Shown here: positions 34,754-43,457 of the stretch, piece after piece
How positions within the stretch are numbered: the first letter of the stretch is position 1
Layout: each line of letters begins with the position of its first letter
DNA from: Mycolicibacterium goodii
GTDB taxonomy: Bacteria > Actinomycetota > Actinomycetes > Mycobacteriales > Mycobacteriaceae
NCBI RefSeq assembly: GCF_022370755.2
Contig: NZ_CP092364.2
Location: 5,332,001 to 5,396,000, forward strand
DNA: 64,000 nucleotides
Reading direction: 5' to 3'
Notes under the pieces: model-generated
What the model was told of the DNA's origin: nothing
Databases searched by the model: none
The model's input: only the letters and a program-made list of their open reading frames with translations
Position numbers and translations under genes: made by a program

Positions 34754-36766
34754 ATGCGGGGGGACGGTAGCTGGATGCCGGGTGCAGGAAACTTCCTGCA
34801 CGATGGTCGGCACAGTGTGTGGTTGGGGTGGCCGGCGCGTTGGCTGGCCGCGTTGTGCGCGGTGGCGCTCACTGTCGGCGGGCTGCACCTGATCGACCCG
34901 GCACCCTCGCCGTCGAGCGGGGTGGGGCAGGCGGCGCGAACGGTCTCGGCGGCGCAGGGGTTCGCCGACGCCGCGGTCGCCGCGTTCGCCGATTCGGCGG
35001 TGGGCTCGGACCCGACGCTGACCGCCCCGGCGCGCCGCGCCGGAATACCTGACCAACCGGTAGCCGGGCTGACCTCCCCGACTCCCGCCGGGCCGGTGCA
35101 GGTGGTGCTACCGGGCGGGCTCGGCAACGCCCAGCACACCGCAGGCGGGCAAGTCGTCTACCCGAACGCCGGGGCCGGGTTTGACATGCTGGCCGAAAAC
35201 ACGGGGAGCGGTACCCGCACCGTGGCCCGGATCAGCGACCCGGGCGGGCCGCGGATGGTCACCACGTTCGTGCGCACCCCGGCCGACACCGTCATGCTGG
35301 CCCACACCAACGGCTATCTGACCATCAACAAAGCCACTCCCACCGCCGAGACCATCGGCATGTTCTCCCCGGCCGAAACCCGCGACGCCACCGGCGCATT
35401 GGTGCCCAGCTCCTATGTCGTCAAACAACTCGCCCCGCAGCTGTATGTGCTCGCCGAAGTCATCGACCCCCAACCGCACACCACCTGGCCGGTCTACGCC
35501 GACCCACCCCTGCACCTGACCGGGCCCGGCGGGGTGCCGGTGGGCTTGTTCGATTCGTTCACCAACACCGTCAGCTCGGTGGCTGACACGGTCACCTCGG
35601 CCGCCTCCACGGCGATGTCGGCCACCGTGTCCGGCGCCAAGGCCGTGGGCGGGTTCGTCAAGGAAAATCCCCTGGAATCAGCCCTGCTCGTCGGTGGAGT
35701 CGCACTCGCGTTGACCGGGGTCGGCGGACCCGCCAGCGCAGCCATGATCGCCTCGGCCACCGTCAACATCTCCAGCGCCGCCGTGGATATCGCCGCAGCC
35801 GCCATGCCTGACAACCAAACCCTAGGAATCGCCTCGGCCGTGCTCGGCGCCGCCTCCGTCGTGACCCCGCAAGGCGCCGCCAAGAAGGCCGTCAAAGAAG
35901 GCGCCGAACTCGCCGCCGAACAGCTCACCAAGCATGCCGGCGACGTCATCGACGTCGCCAAAACCACCCCCACCCCACCAGCACAACTCGCTGAGGACGT
36001 CGCGGCCGCTGGCACCGCGAAAGCGCCCGTGCCCGGCGTGAGCACGCCCAAAGCTCCCAACGCGCCGCCCGGAAAGACTCCCAGGGACGTCCCTTCGGGC
36101 CACGAACTGAATTGTGGGTGCATCACCCAGCATCCGGCCGGGGTCTACGACGAAACCAAGATGGGCGGTCAAGGTCCCTTCGTCGATCACTACGAGGCTG
36201 CGATCCTCGACCAGCCCAGCCCTTTTACCATCGCCACGGACGCAGTGAGAGACGCTAATCGCAAAGAGGCCATGAAGGGCTTCCCGCTGCGATCAGGGTT
36301 CGCCCGCGATGAGAAGCCGTTGGCTATGAGCGCCGACCGCGGCAATGGCCGACCCAACGTGCGGTACCTGAATCCCAGGGCGTCCTCGATCGAGGGCAAC
36401 ATCTGGATGCACGTGCGAGAGAAATACCAGCTCAAGCCTGGCGATACAGTCGAAGTGGTGTTCCGGGACCGCGCCGGCCAGATCAGCTGCCGCAGCTGTG
36501 CACAACGCGACCTACTCAGACGGCAGCCGCAGCTGCGGCCGTCCAGCCCGGCCCAGCAGCGCGCTCTCGCCGCCGAACGGGTCAGCACAGTCACCAACCG
36601 TCAACGCCTCACCGCGGTGCAGAAGGCCGGGGTGCAAGCCACCCGCGAAAGCAACAACAATGGCAACGGCGACCACTCCGCGTCATCGAACAAGAACCGC
36701 GACCACAAGAAGCAGAACACCAAGAAGGACAAGAAGAGCAAAAAACACCACAAAAAACCCAAGTGA
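34754..36766 (+). CDS. Secreted polymorphic toxin with a NucA/NucB-like nuclease domain
   Basis: Protein of 670 aa. A hydrophobic signal or anchor at residues 28-47 precedes an extracytoplasmic region (about 60-260) and an Ala/Gly/Val-rich hydrophobic middle (about 270-375) that could cross membranes. A proline-rich linker (400-450) follows, then a C-terminal domain. This contains ARDEKPLA (517-524), PNVRYLNP and REKYQLKPGDTVEVVF (555-570), matching the NucA/NucB nuclease layout RDE-P-A ... VR ... L-GD-V-V, with Lys replacing the usual Tyr of DEYP. The last 20 residues are a very Lys-rich tail. A small gene follows after 30 bases, as expected for immunity. Confidence 0.65.
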   Translation: MRGDGSWMPGAGNFLHDGRHSVWLGWPARWLAALCAVALTVGGLHLIDPAPSPSSGVGQAARTVSAAQGFADAAVAAFADSAVGSDPTLTAPARRAGIPDQPVAGLTSPTPAGPVQVVLPGGLGNAQHTAGGQVVYPNAGAGFDMLAENTGSGTRTVARISDPGGPRMVTTFVRTPADTVMLAHTNGYLTINKATPTAETIGMFSPAETRDATGALVPSSYVVKQLAPQLYVLAEVIDPQPHTTWPVYADPPLHLTGPGGVPVGLFDSFTNTVSSVADTVTSAASTAMSATVSGAKAVGGFVKENPLESALLVGGVALALTGVGGPASAAMIASATVNISSAAVDIAAAAMPDNQTLGIASAVLGAASVVTPQGAAKKAVKEGAELAAEQLTKHAGDVIDVAKTTPTPPAQLAEDVAAAGTAKAPVPGVSTPKAPNAPPGKTPRDVPSGHELNCGCITQHPAGVYDETKMGGQGPFVDHYEAAILDQPSPFTIATDAVRDANRKEAMKGFPLRSGFARDEKPLAMSADRGNGRPNVRYLNPRASSIEGNIWMHVREKYQLKPGDTVEVVFRDRAGQISCRSCAQRDLLRRQPQLRPSSPAQQRALAAERVSTVTNRQRLTAVQKAGVQATRESNNNGNGDHSASSNKNRDHKKQNTKKDKKSKKHHKKPK

Positions 36767-36796
36767 CACTCAAACCAGCCGAGAGGACCAACCAGA

Positions 36797-37219
36797 ATGG
36801 CGGGCAACGAACTACTCGCTCAAGCCACCGTCATCCCCGACTACCACCAGGTGCGTTTCGCCGCACTCGGCGCGAGAAGCGTTCCTGAACTCGATGACTA
36901 CCCCGTGGAGTTCATAGCCGACGAATCCAGCATCCACGTGTTCACCTTCGCCGACGACCAAGACGAACACGGCGACCGCACTGTCGATGTCTATGTCTAC
37001 CGCGGCACCGATACGACAGGCTTAGGTCGGCTCATCTTCGACGCACCTTTGGACTTTTCTCAACCCGAATGCACTTTCGGCAGTGGACTGTCAGCCGAGG
37101 ATGACCGCCACCACGTTTCGCTGAGGCGCACGGGCTCCATCCCTATCCGCGTGCTCACACGAGAAACCCAACCCGGCAATGGAACCGACATCATCAACGT
37201 CCTCATCGACGACAGCTAA
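36797..37219 (+). CDS. Candidate immunity protein for the nuclease toxin
   Basis: Soluble acidic protein of 140 aa with no signal peptide and a predicted all-beta character (VRFAALGARSVPELDDYPVEF, VDVYVYRGTDTTGLGRLIF). It begins 30 bases after the toxin stop with GAGAGGACC upstream. Acidity and position fit a nuclease inhibitor that binds the basic toxin tip. No known immunity family was recognised. Confidence 0.55.
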   Translation: MAGNELLAQATVIPDYHQVRFAALGARSVPELDDYPVEFIADESSIHVFTFADDQDEHGDRTVDVYVYRGTDTTGLGRLIFDAPLDFSQPECTFGSGLSAEDDRHHVSLRRTGSIPIRVLTRETQPGNGTDIINVLIDDS

Positions 37220-37297
37220 AACGCCACAGATCTTCCATATCGAGAAACTGTCTCGTTTCTGATACCACCTTGACGTGGTTGAAGGGATTGGAGACTT

Positions 37298-37501
37298 GAT
37301 TGGGAGGGTGCTCCGCCACGCCGGTCTGCCTTCCCCTTGGTCGACGACATCCAACTTGAGCCGTATTTCAACTCGTCTATCAACGAAAACAACAGTGTCG
37401 CATTGCTGCCAGACGGTCTCCGCGGAAGAACGACCAGCATAACCGGCTCCGGTGAACACGAAACTCTACGGATCGGGCGCTACACACCCTTCGGCGTCTA
37501 G
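37298..37501 (+). pseudogene. Start-less coding remnant behind the immunity gene
   Basis: An open frame from 37298 with no start reads FPLVDDIQLEPYFNSSINEN and then LRIGRYTPFGV before TAG at 37499-37501. It looks like the C-terminal part of another small toxin-locus gene. No homologue recognised. Confidence 0.35.
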
Positions 37502-37624
37502 GTGCTAGGCGCCCTCTGTGGGTTCGTCCTCCCCGTGGCGTTGCTGGGCGTGGCGATCACAATCGCGATAGCCACCGTTTCCGCTGAGCAGGACCGCGCG
37601 GCAGATGACCCTCAACCCGCCTGA
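37502..37624 (+). CDS. Forty-residue single-span membrane peptide
   Basis: The GTG at 37502 follows the preceding stop directly and encodes 40 aa with one strong membrane span (GFVLPVALLGVAITIAIATV) and a polar acidic tail. It could be a genuine small membrane protein of the toxin locus or a fragment. GAGAGGACC after it resembles the ribosome-binding site before the immunity gene. Confidence 0.35.
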   Translation: MLGALCGFVLPVALLGVAITIAIATVSAEQDRAADDPQPA

Positions 37625-37711
37625 GAGGACCGACCACCATGGTGACAGCAGTATCAACCAGGAGTTCCAACAGCTACATCACAGGACGACCATGCTGAGT
37701 CTGCGCAGGCT

Positions 37712-39592
37712 GTGCCCGGTAGCGCTACGGTGGCAACGGTGGTGAACATGGCGGCACCCGACAACTGCCAGTGCATCATCTGCATCGACGAAGTTCGTCA
37801 CGACGATGATCGGCAGATCGTGGCCAAGGTGACCGCGCGCGGTCACCACACCATCGGGATCATCCCGACGGCCCCCGGTGATCCCGCACCGTACGTGTTC
37901 ACCGTCGGCGTGTGGCATTCACACCACCAGCCCGAACTCGCCCTCTACGGCGTCAACGATCTCGACACGATGACCGAGGCCCTCAATGCGGTCACCGGAC
38001 AGATCGCGACGCTCGGCCGACCACTTCGACCGCATGACCAGTTCGCCGACGTGTTGTCCCTGCCGGGAGTCGACGAGTATCGGGTCAAAGTGCTGCCCGT
38101 CCATCCGAGTTGGTACGACAGCCAGTTCGGTACCGCGTTGTATTTCAACGCCGAGACGCCGGTGGAGTTCTATCAGGTGGTGTGGCCGGACGGCACCGGC
38201 CGGTTTCCCGGCGAGGCGGGCTTCGACGAGCACTTCTCCGACCGCCAGCCCCAGATGTGGCTTCCCGTAGCCGATCATCCACCCACTCAGTGGGTCCGCG
38301 ACGATATGCGCACAGTGATCCCCACGAGGTTTCGCACAGAGATCTCGACCGCGCTGCGGGGATGGCAGACGTCGCCGGCCGACGGACGTGATTCGGCAGC
38401 AACCTCGTTGGAGGATGCGATCGTCTACACGATGCACTGGGTCTACCAGCAGGAGTCCCGATACAGGTACGCCGTGTTGCCCGAAGACCTGGTGTATGTC
38501 ACTGCCAAGGCACTGGTGCAGTGGCAGGAGCGCACACACGGCAGCACCGAAGAACCCCAGTTCGCGGCGGAACTGGCGGCCGCCGCACAACGACTACTCG
38601 ACTGGGACGACCTCACCGAGCGAATAGGGCACGCACACATGAAGACACGAGGCACCGGCGTATTCGACAATGACACCGCCGCGCTGTGGGTGCGGCGCTT
38701 CGATGACACGACTCCCGAGCACCGCCAGGCGTTGATCACCCAGACGTTCGCGCGCGTGAACAACGGAGTCACGGATATCACCGAATGCGACGCAGCCGTC
38801 GCCGCTGCCGCCGTGGTCGCCGCCACCCTGCCGGACGGCCCGACCCTTCAGAGTGACCTCGGCCCAGCCTCTCTCGATATGGGCGACGGCTTCGACGTCA
38901 CCGAAGAGTTGCGCGCCCAGGCGGTCACGGCGTTGCGCAACGTACTCGCACCGCCCTCCGCATGGTCGCAGGTGTGGGTGGACTCCGACGTGGAACCGGC
39001 CGCACGCTGGACCCTCGCGCAGTTGATCACCGACCTCGCGCCCTACCGCGACTGGGCCCGGCATCGGCGGCTGGAGGACGCTGCCCCGGCTTATCTGCGC
39101 GACCCTGCACTGGCTCTCGAGTGCGTGCGCGGCGTGGTCGATTTCGCCGCGATCCAGGGATTCGTGATGAACCGAGAGGTGCATCAGCGCGACTGGGGCC
39201 GAACGCTCTACCAGGAGATCGCAGCCACCGACGGCAGTCGGCTGATCATATGGATGGGTGACGACATCATCGCCGCCGACGACGACGCCCCTGCGCCGGG
39301 GTTGCCGTTGTTCCAATCAGAGGTTCGGGTGCTCCCGCTGTCGTGGGCCTACGACGTCTCGACCGAAATCAACTATGGCACAGGAAAACTGGGAGAATGC
39401 GTACTCCACAGCGTCGAACTGACGGTGTCCGTGGGTGTCGCCGATTACTCCAAGAAGGTCGCCGGTAACAAGCGCACCAACATCTTCAGCCACGAGCTGT
39501 ACTTCACCAAGTCGCTCTCCGACGGCGGACACGACCAAATGCTGCGCCTGATCGATTTCGGCCGTCTGCTGTCCAAACAGGTCCACCGGTGA
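37712..39592 (+). CDS. DUF4262-DUF4259 multidomain protein, toxin-locus associated
   Basis: Large soluble protein of 626 aa. The N-terminal part matches DUF4262 (C.CIICIDE at about 20, YVFTVGVWHSHHQPELALYG). The middle matches DUF4259 (GTGVFDNDTAALWVRRFDD at about 312, AAVAAAAVVAATL at about 360). The C-terminal 120 residues (VRVLPLSWAYDVSTEI.., FSHELYFTKSLSD) are unrecognised. DUF4262 and DUF4259 occur separately in polymorphic-toxin neighbourhoods, so a fusion is notable. Start is 37712 or ATG 37748. Its stop overlaps the DUF4241 gene by 4 bases. Confidence 0.65.
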   Translation: MPGSATVATVVNMAAPDNCQCIICIDEVRHDDDRQIVAKVTARGHHTIGIIPTAPGDPAPYVFTVGVWHSHHQPELALYGVNDLDTMTEALNAVTGQIATLGRPLRPHDQFADVLSLPGVDEYRVKVLPVHPSWYDSQFGTALYFNAETPVEFYQVVWPDGTGRFPGEAGFDEHFSDRQPQMWLPVADHPPTQWVRDDMRTVIPTRFRTEISTALRGWQTSPADGRDSAATSLEDAIVYTMHWVYQQESRYRYAVLPEDLVYVTAKALVQWQERTHGSTEEPQFAAELAAAAQRLLDWDDLTERIGHAHMKTRGTGVFDNDTAALWVRRFDDTTPEHRQALITQTFARVNNGVTDITECDAAVAAAAVVAATLPDGPTLQSDLGPASLDMGDGFDVTEELRAQAVTALRNVLAPPSAWSQVWVDSDVEPAARWTLAQLITDLAPYRDWARHRRLEDAAPAYLRDPALALECVRGVVDFAAIQGFVMNREVHQRDWGRTLYQEIAATDGSRLIIWMGDDIIAADDDAPAPGLPLFQSEVRVLPLSWAYDVSTEINYGTGKLGECVLHSVELTVSVGVADYSKKVAGNKRTNIFSHELYFTKSLSDGGHDQMLRLIDFGRLLSKQVHR

Positions 39593-40251
39593 TCGCCCCA
39601 GATCTCTACGCGCTCCGGCCCGGAGTCGCACCACTGCACGAACGCGCCTGTCTGCTGTCGATACGTGAGGCCGGAACACTCACCGTGCCGTCGGGTCGGG
39701 TCGAGATCGCCGACCCGATCAACCTGGGACAAGGTTTCGTCGCCTCGGTACCAGCCGGCACCTGGCCCGTGCGTCTCACCATCGCCGACGTCTCCGAGCA
39801 ACTCGACGGCAGTCACCTGCGCGTGGCGTACCTCAGCATCGTTTTCCACGACACGCCTGTCGCTTGCGTCGAAGATGTTGTTCCCGAGGGTAAACCCGCA
39901 CCTGAACCGGGTTGCGCGTACTGCGTCCCTGTCGACTGCGCAACGGTTGGTCTGGCCGACGCCGACGCGGCGAAGCACATCGACGGGTTGGTCTACGAGG
40001 TGGCATCTTCGTGGTTCGACGAATATGTCTTCGCCGACCGGAATGCCCAATCGGCCGAGGAATTCGTTGCGCCGCAGAACGTTCCGATGCTGGATGCACA
40101 GCGTGGCGAAAACTACATCCTCTCACCGTCGGGCTGGGGCGACGGAAGCTACTTCGTCTACGCCACACGTGATGCACAGGGAACGCTGTGCGGAGTGCAC
40201 GTCGATTTCGCCGTGGTTCACGACCCACACGCCGAATACAACTTTGACTAG
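39589..40251 (+). CDS. DUF4241 protein, probable immunity or antitoxin-like partner
   Basis: Soluble protein of 220 aa with the DUF4241 pattern: GRVEIADPINLGQGFVASV, GTWPVRLTIADV, RVAYLSIVF, CVPVDCATVGLADAD, and a C-terminal WGDGSYFVYATRDAQG strand pair. GTG start overlapping the previous stop (GTGA). DUF4241 genes are frequent in bacterial toxin-immunity islands but have no assigned mechanism. Coupling to the DUF4262-DUF4259 fusion suggests the two products act together. Confidence 0.75.
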   Translation: MIAPDLYALRPGVAPLHERACLLSIREAGTLTVPSGRVEIADPINLGQGFVASVPAGTWPVRLTIADVSEQLDGSHLRVAYLSIVFHDTPVACVEDVVPEGKPAPEPGCAYCVPVDCATVGLADADAAKHIDGLVYEVASSWFDEYVFADRNAQSAEEFVAPQNVPMLDAQRGENYILSPSGWGDGSYFVYATRDAQGTLCGVHVDFAVVHDPHAEYNFD

Positions 40252-40532
40252 TGTCAGCTCGTCCGCACGGCGCAGTTTGCGCACGATGTCTTCTGCGGAG
40301 CGCCGCCTCCGGACCAGCCATACGTTCATCGTCCCTTCTCGCCCGACACCGGGGCTACAGGACTCTAGAACTGGACCCATTCAGCGGGAACACGCCAAAG
40401 CCAATATTGGATGTGCCGTTGAGGTCCTTCGTGCCGATCCCCGGTATTTCAGACCTGATGACTGCTGACTCGCGAGAATGGTCACGGCGGCGAGATAGGA
40501 GTCCCTCGACACCTTCTCGCTAAGGAGTTCGC
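40252..40532. other. Island-core boundary region
   Basis: No gene seen over 281 bases. A short minus-strand stretch near 40260-40330 encodes an arginine-rich segment but lacks a stable frame. The right junction of the accessory island with the aldehyde dehydrogenase gene must lie here. No direct repeat matching the left side was found by eye. Confidence 0.35.
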
Positions 40533-41957
40533 CTACTGCGGGGCGTAACCCAGCGCGGCCTTGGTCTCGAGGTAATCGTCGAAACCGAAGTGGCCCCACT
40601 CGCGGCCATTGCCGCTGCGCTTGTACCCGCCGAACGGCGCACCGATGTCGAAGGCATGGTTGATCGCGACGGCGCCGGCCCGGATGCGGCGGGCCACGAT
40701 GCGTGCAGTTTCGAGGTCGGCGCCTGAGACGTAACCAGCGAGGCCGTACTCGGTGTCATTGGCGATCTCGACGGCCTGGTCGAGGTCGTCGTAGCCGAGG
40801 ATGCACAGTACGGCGCCGAAGATCTCCTCGCGGGCGATCGTCATGTCGTTGGTGACGTCGGCGAACACGGTCGGCTTGACGTAGTAGCCGGTGTCGAGGC
40901 CGTCGGGACGGCCGGTGCCGCCGACGACGAGCGTCGCACCTTCATCGATGCCCTTCTGGATGAGGCCCGAAATCTTGTCGAACTGCGCCCTCGACGCCAC
41001 CGGGCCGATCGCGGTCTTGTCGGCCGGATCGCCCACCTTCACCGCGGCGGCGGTCTCGCGGGCGACCGCGATCGCCTCCTCCATCCGGGAATTCGGCACC
41101 AGCATCCTCGACGGGGCGTTGCAACTCTGCCCGCTGTTCATCATCATCACCGACACCCCGGCCGCGACGCTCTTGGCGAAGTCGGCGTCGTCGAGCACGA
41201 TGTTGGGGCTCTTGCCGCCCAGTTCCTGCGTGACGCGCTTGACCGTGGGGGCCGCGTTCCTGGCCACGTCGATGCCGGCGCGGGTGGAGCCGGTGAAGGA
41301 CACCATGTCGATGTCGGGATGGCTCGACAGGCCGGTTCCCACCCCGGGGCCGTCACCGTAGACGAGGTTGTACACACCCGCGGGAACGCCTGCGGCGTGG
41401 ACGATCTCGGTGAAGATCTGCGCCGAGAACGGGGCGACCTCCGACGGCTTGAGCACCATGGTGCAGCCGGTGGCCAGTGCCGGGAACACCTTGCACGCGA
41501 TCTGGTTGATGGGCCAGTTCCACGGCGTGATGAGGCCGCAGACACCGATCGGTTCCTTGACCACCAGGGTGGAGCCGTATTGCTCCTCGAACTGGAACTT
41601 CTTGAGCGCCTCGATCGCGGTGCCCAGGTGGCCCTGGCCCATCCGCACCTGAGGCCCCGCGGCGAGAGACGCCGGCGCACCCATCTCCTCGCTGACCGCG
41701 TCGGCCAGGTCGGCGGCGCGCTTCTGATACTCGCCCAGGATCGCGCCCAGCACCGCGAGGCGCTCGTCACGGGTGGTCTGCGACCACGTGGCGAACGCCC
41801 TGCGTGCCGCTTCGACTGCCGCGTCGACATCTGCTCCAGCGCCGATCGCGATTCGCCCGGTGACCTGTTCGGTGGTCGGGTTCTCGACGTCGAGAGTCCG
41901 CGGCTCGATCGGATCCACCCACCGTCCGTCGATGTAGAACTTCAGGTATTCGCGCAT
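40533..41957 (-). CDS. NAD(P)-dependent aldehyde dehydrogenase
   Basis: Classical aldehyde dehydrogenase of 474 aa from ATG 41957. The Asn anchor is in TPWNWPINQIACK, the catalytic Glu in TQELGGKSPN and the catalytic Cys in NSGQSCNAPSRM. Followed upstream by the gluconate GntR, GntK and GntP genes, with the regulator on the same strand (70-base gap), so it may be part of the same sugar-acid response. Substrate not evident. Confidence 0.9.
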   Translation of the reverse strand: MREYLKFYIDGRWVDPIEPRTLDVENPTTEQVTGRIAIGAGADVDAAVEAARRAFATWSQTTRDERLAVLGAILGEYQKRAADLADAVSEEMGAPASLAAGPQVRMGQGHLGTAIEALKKFQFEEQYGSTLVVKEPIGVCGLITPWNWPINQIACKVFPALATGCTMVLKPSEVAPFSAQIFTEIVHAAGVPAGVYNLVYGDGPGVGTGLSSHPDIDMVSFTGSTRAGIDVARNAAPTVKRVTQELGGKSPNIVLDDADFAKSVAAGVSVMMMNSGQSCNAPSRMLVPNSRMEEAIAVARETAAAVKVGDPADKTAIGPVASRAQFDKISGLIQKGIDEGATLVVGGTGRPDGLDTGYYVKPTVFADVTNDMTIAREEIFGAVLCILGYDDLDQAVEIANDTEYGLAGYVSGADLETARIVARRIRAGAVAINHAFDIGAPFGGYKRSGNGREWGHFGFDDYLETKAALGYAPQ

Positions 41958-42027
41958 GGGCCCACCCTTCCTCAGCGAGGACGCTCTCGGGTGATTATGC
42001 CGATCGCCGCGTGCGCGCGGGCGCCCC

Positions 42028-42786
42028 TCACACCTGCGCGGCATCCCCTGGGTTCGGGGGCGTGGATTCGGCCGAGGACGGCCCGACCTCGACGATGGCC
42101 GAGACCGATTCGTCGATGATCGCCCGCATGGCCCGCTCGGCTTGTCCCGCCTCGCCCATTCTGATGGCACGGGCGACCTCGTCGTGCAGCGCGATCGCGT
42201 CGATGTTCGGTTTCTCCGGCATCATGCCGTGGTGGGTGCGGCCGGCGAGCACCTCGGCGACCGCACCGTTGAGGGCCCGGAACATCTCGTTGCCGCTGGC
42301 TTCGAGCAAAGTCCGGTGAAACAGCTTGTCCGCCTCCAGGTAAGCCCCGAGATCGCCGTCGCGTCCGTGCATCACCATGTCCGACACCGCCGCCGCCATG
42401 ATCCGGCATTGGTGCGGACTCGCCCGCCGGGCGGCCAATGCGGCTGCGGCCGGCTCGAATCCCAGTCGCAGTTCCGAGAGCGACACGAGTTGTGCCGTGC
42501 GGTCGCCGGCTTCCAACCGCCAGCGGATCAGCACCGGGTCGAAGACGTTCCACTTCTCGGGTTCCTGCACCGTGATCCCCACCCGGCGGCGGGACTCGAT
42601 CATGCCCATGGACTCCAGCACGCGCACGGCCTCGCGAGCGACGCTGCGGGACACACCGTGCTCAGCGCTCACGCCATCGAGGGTCAGCACGTGTCCTGGC
42701 AGATAGCGGCCCGACACGATGCCGGTCCCCAGCGCAGTGACGAGATTCCCGTGGAGTGCGCCAGCAATCGGACGATCGAGCATCAA
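42028..42786 (-). CDS. FadR-type GntR regulator, probable gluconate repressor
   Basis: Regulator of 252 aa: N-terminal winged helix (GIVSGRYLPGHVLTLDGVSA, SRSVAREAVRVLESMGMI) and a C-terminal FCD domain with metal-site residues spread through EADKLFHRTLLEASGN. Divergent from gluconokinase and gluconate permease genes across 122 bases containing a palindrome. This layout is that of a repressor relieved by gluconate or 6-phosphogluconate. Confidence 0.88.
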   Translation of the reverse strand: MMLDRPIAGALHGNLVTALGTGIVSGRYLPGHVLTLDGVSAEHGVSRSVAREAVRVLESMGMIESRRRVGITVQEPEKWNVFDPVLIRWRLEAGDRTAQLVSLSELRLGFEPAAAALAARRASPHQCRIMAAAVSDMVMHGRDGDLGAYLEADKLFHRTLLEASGNEMFRALNGAVAEVLAGRTHHGMMPEKPNIDAIALHDEVARAIRMGEAGQAERAMRAIIDESVSAIVEVGPSSAESTPPNPGDAAQV

Positions 42787-42846
42787 TTGATGATGCCAGA
42801 GAGCGTTCAGCGCCGAAAAGAGCTACTCATTAAGAAATGGGTATTG

Positions 42847-42863
42847 CAATCGTATGATGATTG
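42847..42863. promoter_or_regulatory. Palindrome between GntR and gluconokinase genes
   Basis: CAATC (42847-42851), seven bases, GATTG (42859-42863), with TATGAT inside. It is placed between divergent starts at 42786 and 42909, as expected for the operator of the GntR-type repressor. Confidence 0.5.
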
Positions 42864-42908
42864 AGGCACGCTTTGTGACGTTCCGCACATCGACAGGTAG
42901 AAGAGGGT

Positions 42909-43421
42909 ATGGCTACGCCGATCGTCGTCATGGGGGTTTCGGGTTCGGGAAAATCGACTGTGGGTGCGGCACTGGCGCAGCGACTGCGTGTGCCTTTCGC
43001 CGACGCCGATGACTTCCACCCGCCGGCCAACATCGAGAAGATGTCGGCCGGCCATGCGCTCGACGACGACGACCGGCGGCCCTGGCTCGAATCGATCGGC
43101 ACATGGCTGGCCGAGCATCCGGACGGCGGTGTGATGAGCTGCTCGGCTCTCAAACGCGCCTACCGGGATCAACTGCGGCGGCACTGCCCGGACATCGAGT
43201 TCCTCCACCTGGAGGGCTCGATGGAGACCATCGGCCGCAGACAGGCGAGCAGGCCGGGTCACTTCATGCCTGCGTCGCTCCTGGAATCCCAGTTCAAGAC
43301 GCTCGAGCCCCTTGAGGCCGACGAGCGTGGAATCGCGATCGACGTCGACCAGTCCATCGACGACATCATCGAAAACTACGTCAGCACAAGAGAATCCCAC
43401 ACACCAGAGGAGGACCGGTGA
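42909..43421 (+). CDS. gntK: Gluconokinase
   Basis: Phosphorylates D-gluconate to 6-phosphogluconate with ATP. Length 170 aa is normal for the GntK/IdnK family. The P-loop is GVSGSGKST (Lys15), with the family markers FADADDFHPPANIEKMSAG, the CSALKRAYRDQLR segment and RPGHFMPASLLESQF. First gene of a plus-strand operon with the gluconate permease 36 bases downstream. Confidence 0.95.
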   Translation: MATPIVVMGVSGSGKSTVGAALAQRLRVPFADADDFHPPANIEKMSAGHALDDDDRRPWLESIGTWLAEHPDGGVMSCSALKRAYRDQLRRHCPDIEFLHLEGSMETIGRRQASRPGHFMPASLLESQFKTLEPLEADERGIAIDVDQSIDDIIENYVSTRESHTPEEDR

Positions 43422-43457
43422 ACCAAGGCATGGAGTTCGGCGTGTTGAGGGGGCGTC

